Below are positions 1-6,919 of a stretch of DNA of 40,937 nucleotides, in pieces. The translations under genes were made by a program, and so were the position numbers. The notes beneath the pieces were generated by a model, which was given only the letters and a program-made list of their open reading frames with translations, was not told the DNA's origin and made no database searches. Source of the DNA: Bacteroidota bacterium (GTDB lineage: Bacteria > Bacteroidota > Bacteroidia > Cytophagales > Microscillaceae); the NCBI GenBank assembly GCA_004293265.1, contig RDXZ01000026.1:1-40937 (forward strand), read 5' to 3'. Each line of letters begins with the position of its first letter. Positions within the stretch are counted from its first letter, which is position 1.

Positions 1-56
1 AAACAAAAATATGTATATATTTTTATAATTCATAATTTTTGAGTGTTAATTTTTAG

Positions 57-338
57 TTAATGCCTTTTGAAAGAAAATAACCGATTTAGTAAGTCTAATG
101 GATACGCATAAGATAGTTGAAATTTGGTAAGTGCGGCTGCCCAAAAAAAACTTGCTAAAAATGCAGCTGCCAAACCTGATATTATCCAAATATCCATAAA
201 TGCACCAATCATAAACCAAATTTTATCTAAAAAATCACTATTTTCGGGCATTTGTCCTTTCAAAGACATTCGCCATTTGATAATTAACTGACCATAAACG
301 GTAAATAAAATTGTAAAAAGTATGTAAATATAGCCCAT
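57..338 (-). CDS. EmrE/ArnE-like small membrane protein, C-terminally shortened
   Basis: Resembles the four-helix EamA/SMR proteins, including the ArnE/ArnF type that flips undecaprenyl-phosphate-linked sugars across the inner membrane. Residues 2-22 form a first hydrophobic helix, residues about 37-75 form two more, and the family-like motif QLSYAYP lies near residues 75-81. In relatives this motif leads into a fourth transmembrane helix and a total of roughly 110-120 residues. Here it is followed by a short polar tail ending in KRH and a stop, so helix 4 is missing; no convincing fourth helix was seen in the other two frames downstream. It is the last gene of a minus-strand cluster, 14 bp after the GT-C-like gene. 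The sugar-lipid flippase role is inferred mainly from neighbours. It may be a truncated or broken gene. Confidence 0.6.
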   Translation of the reverse strand: MGYIYILFTILFTVYGQLIIKWRMSLKGQMPENSDFLDKIWFMIGAFMDIWIISGLAAAFLASFFWAAALTKFQLSYAYPLDLLNRLFSFKRH

Positions 339-352
339 TTTTGATATAATTT

Positions 353-1537
353 TTAATTTAGAGTACGAAACATAATCATTTTAACGACATAATATATTCC
401 ACTCAAAAAGTGATGCGCACACAAAATATATAAAATAATAAATTTAGGTTGAAACAAGTGTTTTCTTGACGTTTTGATAATAATTTGTAAAAATAAAATA
501 ATATTGACCATGTAAAAAATATAATTGGCTATAGGAATTTGCCAAGTTAAATTTCCGTGTGTCATTCTTTTGCCACTTTCTACAAAAAGAAAACCAAGCA
601 TCAAAGCAAACAAAAGCATTAAAAAGGAATATTGAAATTCTACATTATTTTTTATTTCTTTGAAAAAAAACAAAATAAAAAATAAAGGAAATGTAAGACT
701 TAAAAATATATCCAAAGGTATATTTCTACTATACCGCAAAAAAAAGTCAAATGGTTTAAATATAATCCCTTTTTGTGTATCTTTTGCATATAAAACCTCA
801 TAATGACTGGATAAATAAATCAAATAATATTGAATAAAAATCAATAAAAATGAAAATAAAACAATACATACAACATATATATATTTTTTGGTAAATATTT
901 TTTTTTCTTGTATTAAATTCATTAAAATAAATGCAGGCAAAAAACAAAATAAAAAACTTGGTTTGATAAGCACGTTTAACGAAATAAATATAAAAATTAA
1001 AAAAATATTAGTTGTATTAATTTCTTTATTTTCAAGAAAATAAATAGATTGTCTATAAAGCAATATCACAAAAGGCATCACACAAATAGTAGTCGAATTG
1101 TGCCAAATATTAATACCTAATTTTCCTAAATACATTCTATCATTTGGATAATTAATAAATATTGGCACAATAAAAATCAAAACAAGTGCCACCAAAAATG
1201 GTAATAATTTACTTTGATGATATTGATTGTCAAGTAATTTTTTTTTGATGTAAGAGGTTGTTACATTGTATTTCCAAGCAACTAAAAAACCTAAAAAAAC
1301 AACCGAAGTATAATTCAAAACCACTATATTTGTTGATAAACCTGACAAAATATAAATACAAAAATAGTATAAAGGCGGAATTGGAAAACTATTATTGTCT
1401 AATTGTTTTAATAAAATTAAGTTATGTCCTTGTATATCTGTCCGAACATTTCGAACAATTAAGAAAAATATTATTATACTTAATAAAAAAATAGAAAAAG
1501 TAAAAATATATTTCAGTTTGGTTGTGGTAATATTCAT
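353..1537 (-). CDS. Polytopic membrane protein, GT-C glycosyltransferase-like
   Basis: 394 residues, mostly hydrophobic, with about 10 predicted membrane helices starting at residues 8-28. The first helix is followed by an exported loop with the acidic motif RTDIQGH (Asp near residue 34), the position where GT-C transferases keep the acidic residue that handles a polyprenyl-phosphate sugar. No family name can be assigned from motifs alone; an O-antigen polymerase or other polytopic protein is possible. Its place between a WecD-like acetyltransferase (37 bp upstream) and an ArnE-like protein (14 bp downstream) fits transfer of a lipid-linked sugar to lipopolysaccharide or protein in the periplasm, as ArnT does. 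That role is inference. Confidence 0.6.
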   Translation of the reverse strand: MNITTTKLKYIFTFSIFLLSIIIFFLIVRNVRTDIQGHNLILLKQLDNNSFPIPPLYYFCIYILSGLSTNIVVLNYTSVVFLGFLVAWKYNVTTSYIKKKLLDNQYHQSKLLPFLVALVLIFIVPIFINYPNDRMYLGKLGINIWHNSTTICVMPFVILLYRQSIYFLENKEINTTNIFLIFIFISLNVLIKPSFLFCFLPAFILMNLIQEKKIFTKKYIYVVCIVLFSFLLIFIQYYLIYLSSHYEVLYAKDTQKGIIFKPFDFFLRYSRNIPLDIFLSLTFPLFFILFFFKEIKNNVEFQYSFLMLLFALMLGFLFVESGKRMTHGNLTWQIPIANYIFYMVNIILFLQIIIKTSRKHLFQPKFIILYILCAHHFLSGIYYVVKMIMFRTLN

Positions 1538-1574
1538 TTTTTTTATTGTTTTTTTTTGGATAATATATTATAAA

Positions 1575-2306
1575 TTATTTAATCCAAAAATGATAAATAT
1601 TTTCTGTTTTTTCTATCATAAAACCCATTTTTTCGTAAAAATAGCAAGCATTTTGATTTGCTTTTTGAGTAACGACCTGAATTTGTGTTTGGGCTAATTT
1701 TTTACTTTCTTCAAATGCTTTTAAAATCAAATTTTGTCCTATTTTTTTGCCTCTATAATCATTATCCACCGCTAAAATTCCAATATCGGCTCGATTGTTT
1801 TTGATACCTAAGGTTAAAACTCCGACTATTTTTTGGTTTTCTTGTTGTATAATTACGTTTTTAGCTATTTTTTTATTGACAGAATTTTCTATCCAAATTG
1901 TATATAATTTTTCGAATGTATGTTGCTTTAAATTTTCTTGTTCAAAATTTTTATCTATTTTAAAACGAGAAAACTCACCGCTTTGGAGAGCCAAAGAAAT
2001 TAAATCTTCGCTTTCATTTTTATTTTCATACAAATTTTCACGTTTGTATATTTCTGTTGGGTTGTTTTGTGGGTTGATGTTGGGAACATTTTGCAAAAAA
2101 GTAATTTTTTCATCAGCTAAAAAACCATTATTTTTTTGATAAATTTCGTTTTGAAAAATATCGTTTGGGTTTAAAAAACCATACAAAAGTGTATATTTTT
2201 CTTTTTTTGCCTCTGTGATAATTTGATAAATATCAGTCTTATTATTGATAATTTTCCCAACTTTATAACCAAAAAAATCTGTGTCCCAACTCAAAAATTC
2301 TATCAT
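1575..2306 (-). CDS. GNAT N-acetyltransferase, WecD-like (dTDP-amino-sugar acetylation)
   Basis: 243 residues. The N-terminus has WDTDFFGYKVG (residues 7-17), a block shared with dTDP-fucosamine acetyltransferase (WecD/RffC) proteins. The C-terminal half is a GNAT fold: ADIGILAVDNDYRGKKIG carries the acetyl-CoA pyrophosphate-binding R-x-x-x-x-G region, and NACYFYEKMGF is the usual final GNAT motif. The likely reaction is acetyl transfer from acetyl-CoA to the amino group of a dTDP-4-amino-4,6-dideoxy sugar in the cytoplasm. The preceding glycosyltransferase gene stops at 2308-2310, one base before this ATG, so the two are probably translationally coupled. The WecE-like aminotransferase two genes upstream would supply the substrate. 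The exact sugar is not determined. Confidence 0.78.
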   Translation of the reverse strand: MIEFLSWDTDFFGYKVGKIINNKTDIYQIITEAKKEKYTLLYGFLNPNDIFQNEIYQKNNGFLADEKITFLQNVPNINPQNNPTEIYKRENLYENKNESEDLISLALQSGEFSRFKIDKNFEQENLKQHTFEKLYTIWIENSVNKKIAKNVIIQQENQKIVGVLTLGIKNNRADIGILAVDNDYRGKKIGQNLILKAFEESKKLAQTQIQVVTQKANQNACYFYEKMGFMIEKTENIYHFWIK

Positions 2307-2307
2307 A

Positions 2308-3240
2308 TTATTTATTCAAATGTTTGTCTATGAGATAAATAGGTCTATTTTTCACGCCCTCGAAAGTTTTACCAATATACAAACCTACTACTCCCAAAGT
2401 CATTATTATCAAACCTGAAAAAAACCAAATAGAAATAATCAAGCTTGCGTATCCTGATACTTTAATTATTCCTAAAAAATATTGAATAAGAAAAATAAAA
2501 GCAAAAATAAATGACAAAATCGAGATAAAAAAACCTACTTTTATCGTCAATCTAATCGGTTTATCAGAGTATGCCAAAATAATATCCAAAGCCAAATTCA
2601 TCAATCGTTTAAAATTATAAGATGTTGTACCTTCTTCTCGCGCGGCGTGTGTTACTTTTAGTTTAGTTTGCTTAAAACCCACCCAACGCACCATAATAGG
2701 AAAAATTCTGATATTTTCACGCATACTGCACACTGCTTGTATTACTTTTTGGTGATAAATACCAAAGTTTGCTACACTTTCATCGTGTTTTACGCCTGTG
2801 AGATAAGAAAGTATTTTATAAAAAAGATAAGAAAATATTTTTTTAAAAAAATTATCTTTTCTTTGATGTCTTTGTGCCAATACTACATCAAAACCTTCTT
2901 TTGCTTTGTGATAAAGATTAATAATTTCTTCAGGTCTATCTTGTAAATCACAATCCATTACCACCACCCATTCTCCTTTTGCGTGGTCAATTCCTGCGGT
3001 AATAGCATAATGTTGTCCAAAATTACGACTTAATCGAATGCCTTTTATTCGTGTATCTTTTTTACAATTTTCTTCAATTTTTTGCCAAGAATTATCAACA
3101 GAACCATCTTCTACTAAGATTATTTCAAAATTTTGGGTAATTTGGCTTACTGATTTAATGATTTCGGACACAAGTTTATCAACAATATTTTCAGCCCGAT
3201 AGACAGGTGAAACGATAGAAATTTCAATTGGCATTTTCAA
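2308..3240 (-). CDS. Family 2 glycosyltransferase, DPM1/ArnC/GtrB-like, polyprenyl-phosphate sugar synthesis
   Basis: 310 residues. An N-terminal GT-A fold shows ISIVSPVYRAE (7-17), the nucleotide-binding VEDGSVDNSW (43-52) and the metal-binding DCD at 96-98 in MDCDLQDRPEE. It ends with two membrane helices (about 228-252 and 262-287), the layout of ArnC and GtrB enzymes that move a sugar from a nucleotide donor onto undecaprenyl phosphate at the inner face of the membrane. A second in-frame ATG two codons later could also start it. A TAnnTTTG promoter motif lies 18-25 bp upstream, so this gene may also be transcribed separately from the aminotransferase gene 86 bp upstream. The donor is probably the dTDP-amino sugar made by its neighbours; this is inferred from context. 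Confidence 0.85.
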   Translation of the reverse strand: MKMPIEISIVSPVYRAENIVDKLVSEIIKSVSQITQNFEIILVEDGSVDNSWQKIEENCKKDTRIKGIRLSRNFGQHYAITAGIDHAKGEWVVVMDCDLQDRPEEIINLYHKAKEGFDVVLAQRHQRKDNFFKKIFSYLFYKILSYLTGVKHDESVANFGIYHQKVIQAVCSMRENIRIFPIMVRWVGFKQTKLKVTHAAREEGTTSYNFKRLMNLALDIILAYSDKPIRLTIKVGFFISILSFIFAFIFLIQYFLGIIKVSGYASLIISIWFFSGLIIMTLGVVGLYIGKTFEGVKNRPIYLIDKHLNK

Positions 3241-3256
3241 AGTTCAGTATTTTGGT

Positions 3257-3288
3257 GCAAAGTTAGTATTTATTTTTGATTTTTTTGA
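3257..3288 (-). promoter_or_regulatory. Promoter-like 32-bp motif before the family 2 glycosyltransferase gene (copy 1)
   Basis: On the minus strand this reads into TAACTTTGC, a match to the Bacteroidota -7 consensus TAnnTTTG (plus-strand CAAAGTTA at 3258-3265), ending 17 bp before the ATG at 3240. The whole 32-bp string recurs at 4640-4671 with one difference (31/32). No good -33 TTTG was seen at the usual 19-21 bp spacing. Confidence 0.55.
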
Positions 3289-3326
3289 GCGATAATAATT
3301 TATTTTGCAAAATATAAATAAAATAA

Positions 3327-4457
3327 TTATAGTCCATAAAATTCAAAAATATTTTTAATAATAAAATCTTGTTGTTCTTTTGTTAGTTCATAATAAAAAG
3401 GTAATCTAAGCAAACAATCTGTGTAATAATCGCTTTGAGGTAGATTTTTACCATTATATTTTGATTGATAAAAACTACTTTTGTGCAACGACAAATAATG
3501 AAAAACTGCCATAATACCTTTTTCTTTTAAAAATTGTACAAGTTGAGTTCTTTCTTCTAAATCTTTACACAAAATATAAAAAATGTGCGCATTATTGGTA
3601 GCGTACTCAGGAATAATTGGGAGAAAAAGTTTCTTTTTTTGTTCCAAAATTTGTAAATCATTGTAGTAATTTTTCCAAATTTCTTCTCTACGTAATTGAA
3701 TAGTGTTCAAATTTTCAAGTTGTGCATATAAAAAAGCGGCAATAATATCAGAAGGAAGAAATGAACTTCCTATATCTAACCAGCCATATTTATCTACTTC
3801 GCCCCTAAAAAATGCACTTCTATTTGTTCCTTTTTCTCTGATAATTTCGGCTCTTTTAATAAATTTTTCGTCATTAATGACCAACATTCCTCCTTCACCT
3901 GCAATGATATTTTTTGTTTCGTGAAACGAGAATGCGGATAGATGCCCAATGCTTCCAAGTGGTTTGTCTTTATAAAAACTATCAATGGCTTGTGCCGCAT
4001 CTTCAACCACATACAAATTATACTTCTCTGCCAATATCATTATCTTATCCATATCACAGGCTATTCCTGCATAATGAACGGCAATAATAGCTTTTGTTTT
4101 TGGAGTAATAAGTTCTTCTATTGCTTCTGTATCAATATTTGGAGTATATGTTTCACTATCTATAAATATAATCTTTGCACCGCGCAACACAAAAGCATTG
4201 ACCGTACTGACAAAAGTATAACTTGGAGCAATAATTTCATCGCCTTCTTTAATATCTAATAAAATAGCACACATTTCTAAGGCATCAGTACAAGAAGTAG
4301 TCAAAAGGCATTTTTTAAAGCCATATTTTTGCTCAAAAAATTGGTGACATTTTTTGGTAAATATACCATCTCCAGATATTTTTCCTGATAGTACTGCCTC
4401 AGAAATATAATGCGTTTCTTTACCTGAAAGATAAGGTTTATTAAAAGGAATTTGCAT
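3327..4457 (-). CDS. wecE: DegT/DnrJ/EryC1-type sugar aminotransferase, WecE/RffA-like
   Basis: 376 residues, full length for the family. It is a PLP-dependent aminotransferase that converts a dTDP-4-keto-6-deoxy-hexose to the 4-amino sugar with glutamate as amino donor. IPFNKPYLSG at the N-terminus is typical of WecE. SYTFVSTVNAFVLRGA (79-94) and VEDAAQAID (151-159, Asp153 contacting the PLP ring nitrogen) are conserved, and SFHETKNIIAGEGG contains the Schiff-base lysine at Lys182. It starts the minus-strand sugar cassette and is followed 86 bp later by the ArnC-like transferase. A promoter-like motif lies about 180 bp upstream. The substrate is probably dTDP-4-keto-6-deoxyglucose as in enterobacterial common antigen synthesis, but closely related transaminases use other keto sugars, so the symbol denotes similarity. 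Confidence 0.85.
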   Translation of the reverse strand: MQIPFNKPYLSGKETHYISEAVLSGKISGDGIFTKKCHQFFEQKYGFKKCLLTTSCTDALEMCAILLDIKEGDEIIAPSYTFVSTVNAFVLRGAKIIFIDSETYTPNIDTEAIEELITPKTKAIIAVHYAGIACDMDKIMILAEKYNLYVVEDAAQAIDSFYKDKPLGSIGHLSAFSFHETKNIIAGEGGMLVINDEKFIKRAEIIREKGTNRSAFFRGEVDKYGWLDIGSSFLPSDIIAAFLYAQLENLNTIQLRREEIWKNYYNDLQILEQKKKLFLPIIPEYATNNAHIFYILCKDLEERTQLVQFLKEKGIMAVFHYLSLHKSSFYQSKYNGKNLPQSDYYTDCLLRLPFYYELTKEQQDFIIKNIFEFYGL

Positions 4458-4639
4458 ACAATTATTTTATTTTTTGCCAATAACAATTAAATAACTATCA
4501 CAAAGGACAAAAATTTGGTTTTAATTAAAACTCAGTACAATTTACAAAATAAAAATTAAAAAATTAGGCTTTGCTAAGTAATGTTTGTTTGGTTTTTTCA
4601 ATAACAATTTTATAAATATATTTTTAGTAAAATAGACTT

Positions 4640-4671
4640 GCAAAGTTAGTATTTATTTTTAATTTTTTTGA
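4640..4671 (-). promoter_or_regulatory. Promoter-like 32-bp motif upstream of wecE (copy 2)
   Basis: Same 32-bp string as 3257-3288 with one substitution. On the minus strand it gives TAACTTTGC (plus-strand CAAAGTTA at 4641-4648), a -7 match. It lies between the dtd stop and wecE and would give a leader of about 180 nt for wecE. The remaining leader (4458-4639) is AT-rich and shows nothing else I can name. Confidence 0.5.
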
Positions 4672-4689
4672 AAATATTTTTAATTTTGT

Positions 4690-5136
4690 TTAATTTTTTG
4701 AATCGATGATAATCGTAACAGGTCCGTCATTACAAAGATTGACTTTCATATCTGCTCCAAATTCTCCTGTTTGAATTGATTTTTGAAGATATTTTTCAAA
4801 TAAAATAATCATTTTTTCATATATCGGAATAGCAATTTCAGGTTTTGCGGCTTGAATAAAAGAAGGTCGGTTTCCTTTTTTGGTGGACGCAAACAACGTA
4901 AATTGACTTATCAACAAAATATCCCCTAAGACATCTAACACAGATAAATTCATTTTGCCTTCGTTATCGTTAAAAATACGCATATTGACGGTTTTTTGTG
5001 CCAAATAATCAGCATCTTTTTCTGTATCATTTTCTTCAATACCCACCAAAACCAATAATCCTTTTTGAATACTTCCTTTTATATTTTCATTGATTTTTAC
5101 AGAGGCTTCGCTCACTCTTTGAATTATTAAACGCAT
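4690..5136 (-). CDS. dtd: D-aminoacyl-tRNA deacylase
   Basis: Removes D-amino acids wrongly attached to tRNA (D-Tyr and others), a cytoplasmic proofreading step that also acts on glycine mischarged to tRNA-Ala. The protein is 148 residues, the normal DTD length. It begins MRLIIQRVSEASVKI and has both signature motifs: SQFTLFA, and NDGPVTI containing the Gly-cisPro element that lines the active site. The frame can be extended 19 codons upstream, but the extension (many Phe/Tyr) is not in the family, so the start at 5136 is chosen. It is a single gene between the sugar cassette downstream and a mobile repeat upstream. Confidence 0.95.
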   Translation of the reverse strand: MRLIIQRVSEASVKINENIKGSIQKGLLVLVGIEENDTEKDADYLAQKTVNMRIFNDNEGKMNLSVLDVLGDILLISQFTLFASTKKGNRPSFIQAAKPEIAIPIYEKMIILFEKYLQKSIQTGEFGADMKVNLCNDGPVTIIIDSKN

Positions 5137-5249
5137 AATATATATAATTTCTTTAAAAAAAAATCGTACATAAAAATAGCAAAAATAAAGCAAATACTAC
5201 TTTTTTGGCAAAATATTTTTTGTTGATTTTTTTTAATGATTGACTTTTT

Positions 5250-5370
5250 GTAACTATTTAGGTTATTTTGGTGCAAGCGTGGACGCTTGCACCAGTTAAT
5301 ATCTCGTGCAAGCGTCCGCGCTTGCACGAAATTCAAAATAATAATTTTATTAACCAACCTAAATAATTAC
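5250..5370. repeat. MITE-like element, 121 bp, with terminal inverted repeats and 8-bp target duplication
   Basis: The left end GTAACTATTTAGGTT (5250-5264) and the right end (5356-5370) are 15-bp inverted repeats with one mismatch. The octamer GACTTTTT lies immediately outside both ends (5242-5249 and 5371-5378), as expected for a target-site duplication. Inside are two strong hairpins: 5271-5292 (10-bp stem GTGCAAGCGT, 2-nt loop) and 5305-5328 (10-bp stem CGTGCAAGCG, 4-nt loop), which share the core GTGCAAGCG. No open reading frame is present, so it would be a non-autonomous element mobilised elsewhere. It separates the S41 peptidase gene from dtd and its hairpins could affect transcription between them. 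Confidence 0.8.
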
Positions 5371-5384
5371 GACTTTTTTTATGA

Positions 5385-6869
5385 TTATTTTTTGTTTTTT
5401 TCTATTAATTCTAATGTTTTTTCGAGAACTTTATCTTTTCCATTCAATATATCTTCAATATCAGGCTCGATAATATATTGTGGTATTATTCCTCGATTTT
5501 GATATGGATAGGACGGAATTTTTTTAGACCAACGCTCTATCGGAACTTCCAATTGAAGATTGGTTTGAGGTAAAACAATACTGATAAAATCGCCTCCTGT
5601 CAATCCATTTGCACCTCCGCCGCTTTCTTCTCCTATAAAAACGGCTCGTTGGTAGGCATAAAACAAGGACGCACACAAAGCCGCCGCCGAAAAAGTTTTT
5701 TTGCCAATTAACATAAAAATATTTCCTTTGAATGTCTTTTTTTTGGGTTCTTGAGTTCTTAAAAATGGATAAAATATTTCTTTTACAACAAAAGTCCCCG
5801 AATCTGTTTGTTGCACGTATTTTGAATTATGAACATTGCTTTTTGTGAGTTCGTTGGTTTCTAATTTAGGAAGTTTTTTATCACTTGAAACTAAAATATT
5901 ATCTACAAATGTATAATTTTTGTCTATCACATAACTAAATAATTGATTGACATACAACAATTCTCCGCCCATATTATTTCTGAGGTCAATAATTAAATTA
6001 TCAATTTTTTGTTTTTCAATCGTTTTAAAAGTTTGTTTGATAAATTTTGAAAAATTTTGTTTAGAATTTTTTATATCCAAAGGTAAAAAAGAATTAATAG
6101 TCAATATTGCAGTTTGATTTTTTTTTAATATATTGAAAGACAAAACTTTTTCTTGTTGCATTTCTTGATTATAGTTTTTGCTATATTCTTTAAAAAAATC
6201 ATCATTTTTTGCAGTAATGCTATAATTTGTAATTTTTTCTGTGCCTAATTCTTGGCAAGTTAGTATAAATTCTTCAGGACTTTCGATTAATAAATCATAA
6301 TAATTAGCAAAATCATCATTCAAAATTGCCCATTTTCCTTGTTCGTTGATGGCATCACTCGCTAAAGCAGGTAATATTTTTTGTAAAATTTCAAACATTG
6401 GTCTGCCATTGATACTCAAAACATTTGCTCCTTTTTGGATTTCTTTTTGTTCGGTATAATTATGAGAAATATAGGCTTTTCCGTCTTTAAACATAAAATC
6501 TAAAGGTAATCTTTTGCCTTGATTTTGATAAAAAACAGAAGGCTCGATAGTCGTATGTCCACAATGAATTTGTGCAATCAATGGACTAATCAATTGATAA
6601 AATTCTCGTTCTGTCAAACTTTTGTTCAACAAAAGAGCAGTGCTATCTATTTTTTTTTGAAATATGTTTTTAGGTGTGTACCAATATAAACTTGGGTGTG
6701 CTTTTTCTAATACAAACTTAATTACTTCAAAATCTGCTTGTAATTGTTTAGAAGTATATCTATAATTTGGGTTATAATTTACACTTTCATTTTTTTCTTT
6801 TTTAGTTTGTGCATATATATATGACAAAAATAAAAAAAATAAAATATTTAAAAAAACTTTTTTTTTCAT
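5385..6869 (-). CDS. Secreted S41-family (C-terminal processing/tricorn-like) serine peptidase
   Basis: 494 residues from the chosen start, giving a signal peptide (MKKKVFLNILFFLFLSYIYA) and export to the periplasm or surface. An earlier ATG at 6908 adds 13 residues that would precede this signal. The C-terminal half is an S41 peptidase domain: LIIDLRNNMGGELLYVNQL, GNIFMLIGKKTFSAAAL with the likely nucleophile Ser in TFSAAAL, and FIGEESGGGANG. No separate clear PDZ domain was recognised; the middle part (KGANVLSINGRPMFEIL) resembles the ligand-binding part of one. It follows the sensor kinase gene on the same strand (gap about 50 bp), so the two may be co-transcribed. The natural substrate is unknown. 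Confidence 0.85.
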   Translation of the reverse strand: MKKKVFLNILFFLFLSYIYAQTKKEKNESVNYNPNYRYTSKQLQADFEVIKFVLEKAHPSLYWYTPKNIFQKKIDSTALLLNKSLTEREFYQLISPLIAQIHCGHTTIEPSVFYQNQGKRLPLDFMFKDGKAYISHNYTEQKEIQKGANVLSINGRPMFEILQKILPALASDAINEQGKWAILNDDFANYYDLLIESPEEFILTCQELGTEKITNYSITAKNDDFFKEYSKNYNQEMQQEKVLSFNILKKNQTAILTINSFLPLDIKNSKQNFSKFIKQTFKTIEKQKIDNLIIDLRNNMGGELLYVNQLFSYVIDKNYTFVDNILVSSDKKLPKLETNELTKSNVHNSKYVQQTDSGTFVVKEIFYPFLRTQEPKKKTFKGNIFMLIGKKTFSAAALCASLFYAYQRAVFIGEESGGGANGLTGGDFISIVLPQTNLQLEVPIERWSKKIPSYPYQNRGIIPQYIIEPDIEDILNGKDKVLEKTLELIEKNKK

Positions 6870-6919
6870 TGCTAATATAATCACATTCAACGTATTTCTG
6901 AAAAACAATAATAATAATT

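Noticed and set aside
1258-1697. Plus-strand frames opposite the GT-C-like and WecD-like genes
   Set aside because: Antisense shadows of the recognised minus-strand genes; no recognisable domain.
5137-5193. N-terminal extension of dtd to an upstream ATG
   Set aside because: The extra 19 residues are absent from the DTD family, which begins at the MRLIIQRV position.
5271-5328. The two GTGCAAGCG hairpins as a terminator or a two-repeat CRISPR remnant
   Set aside because: They lie inside a clearly bounded inverted-repeat element with target duplication and have no T-run or spacer pattern.
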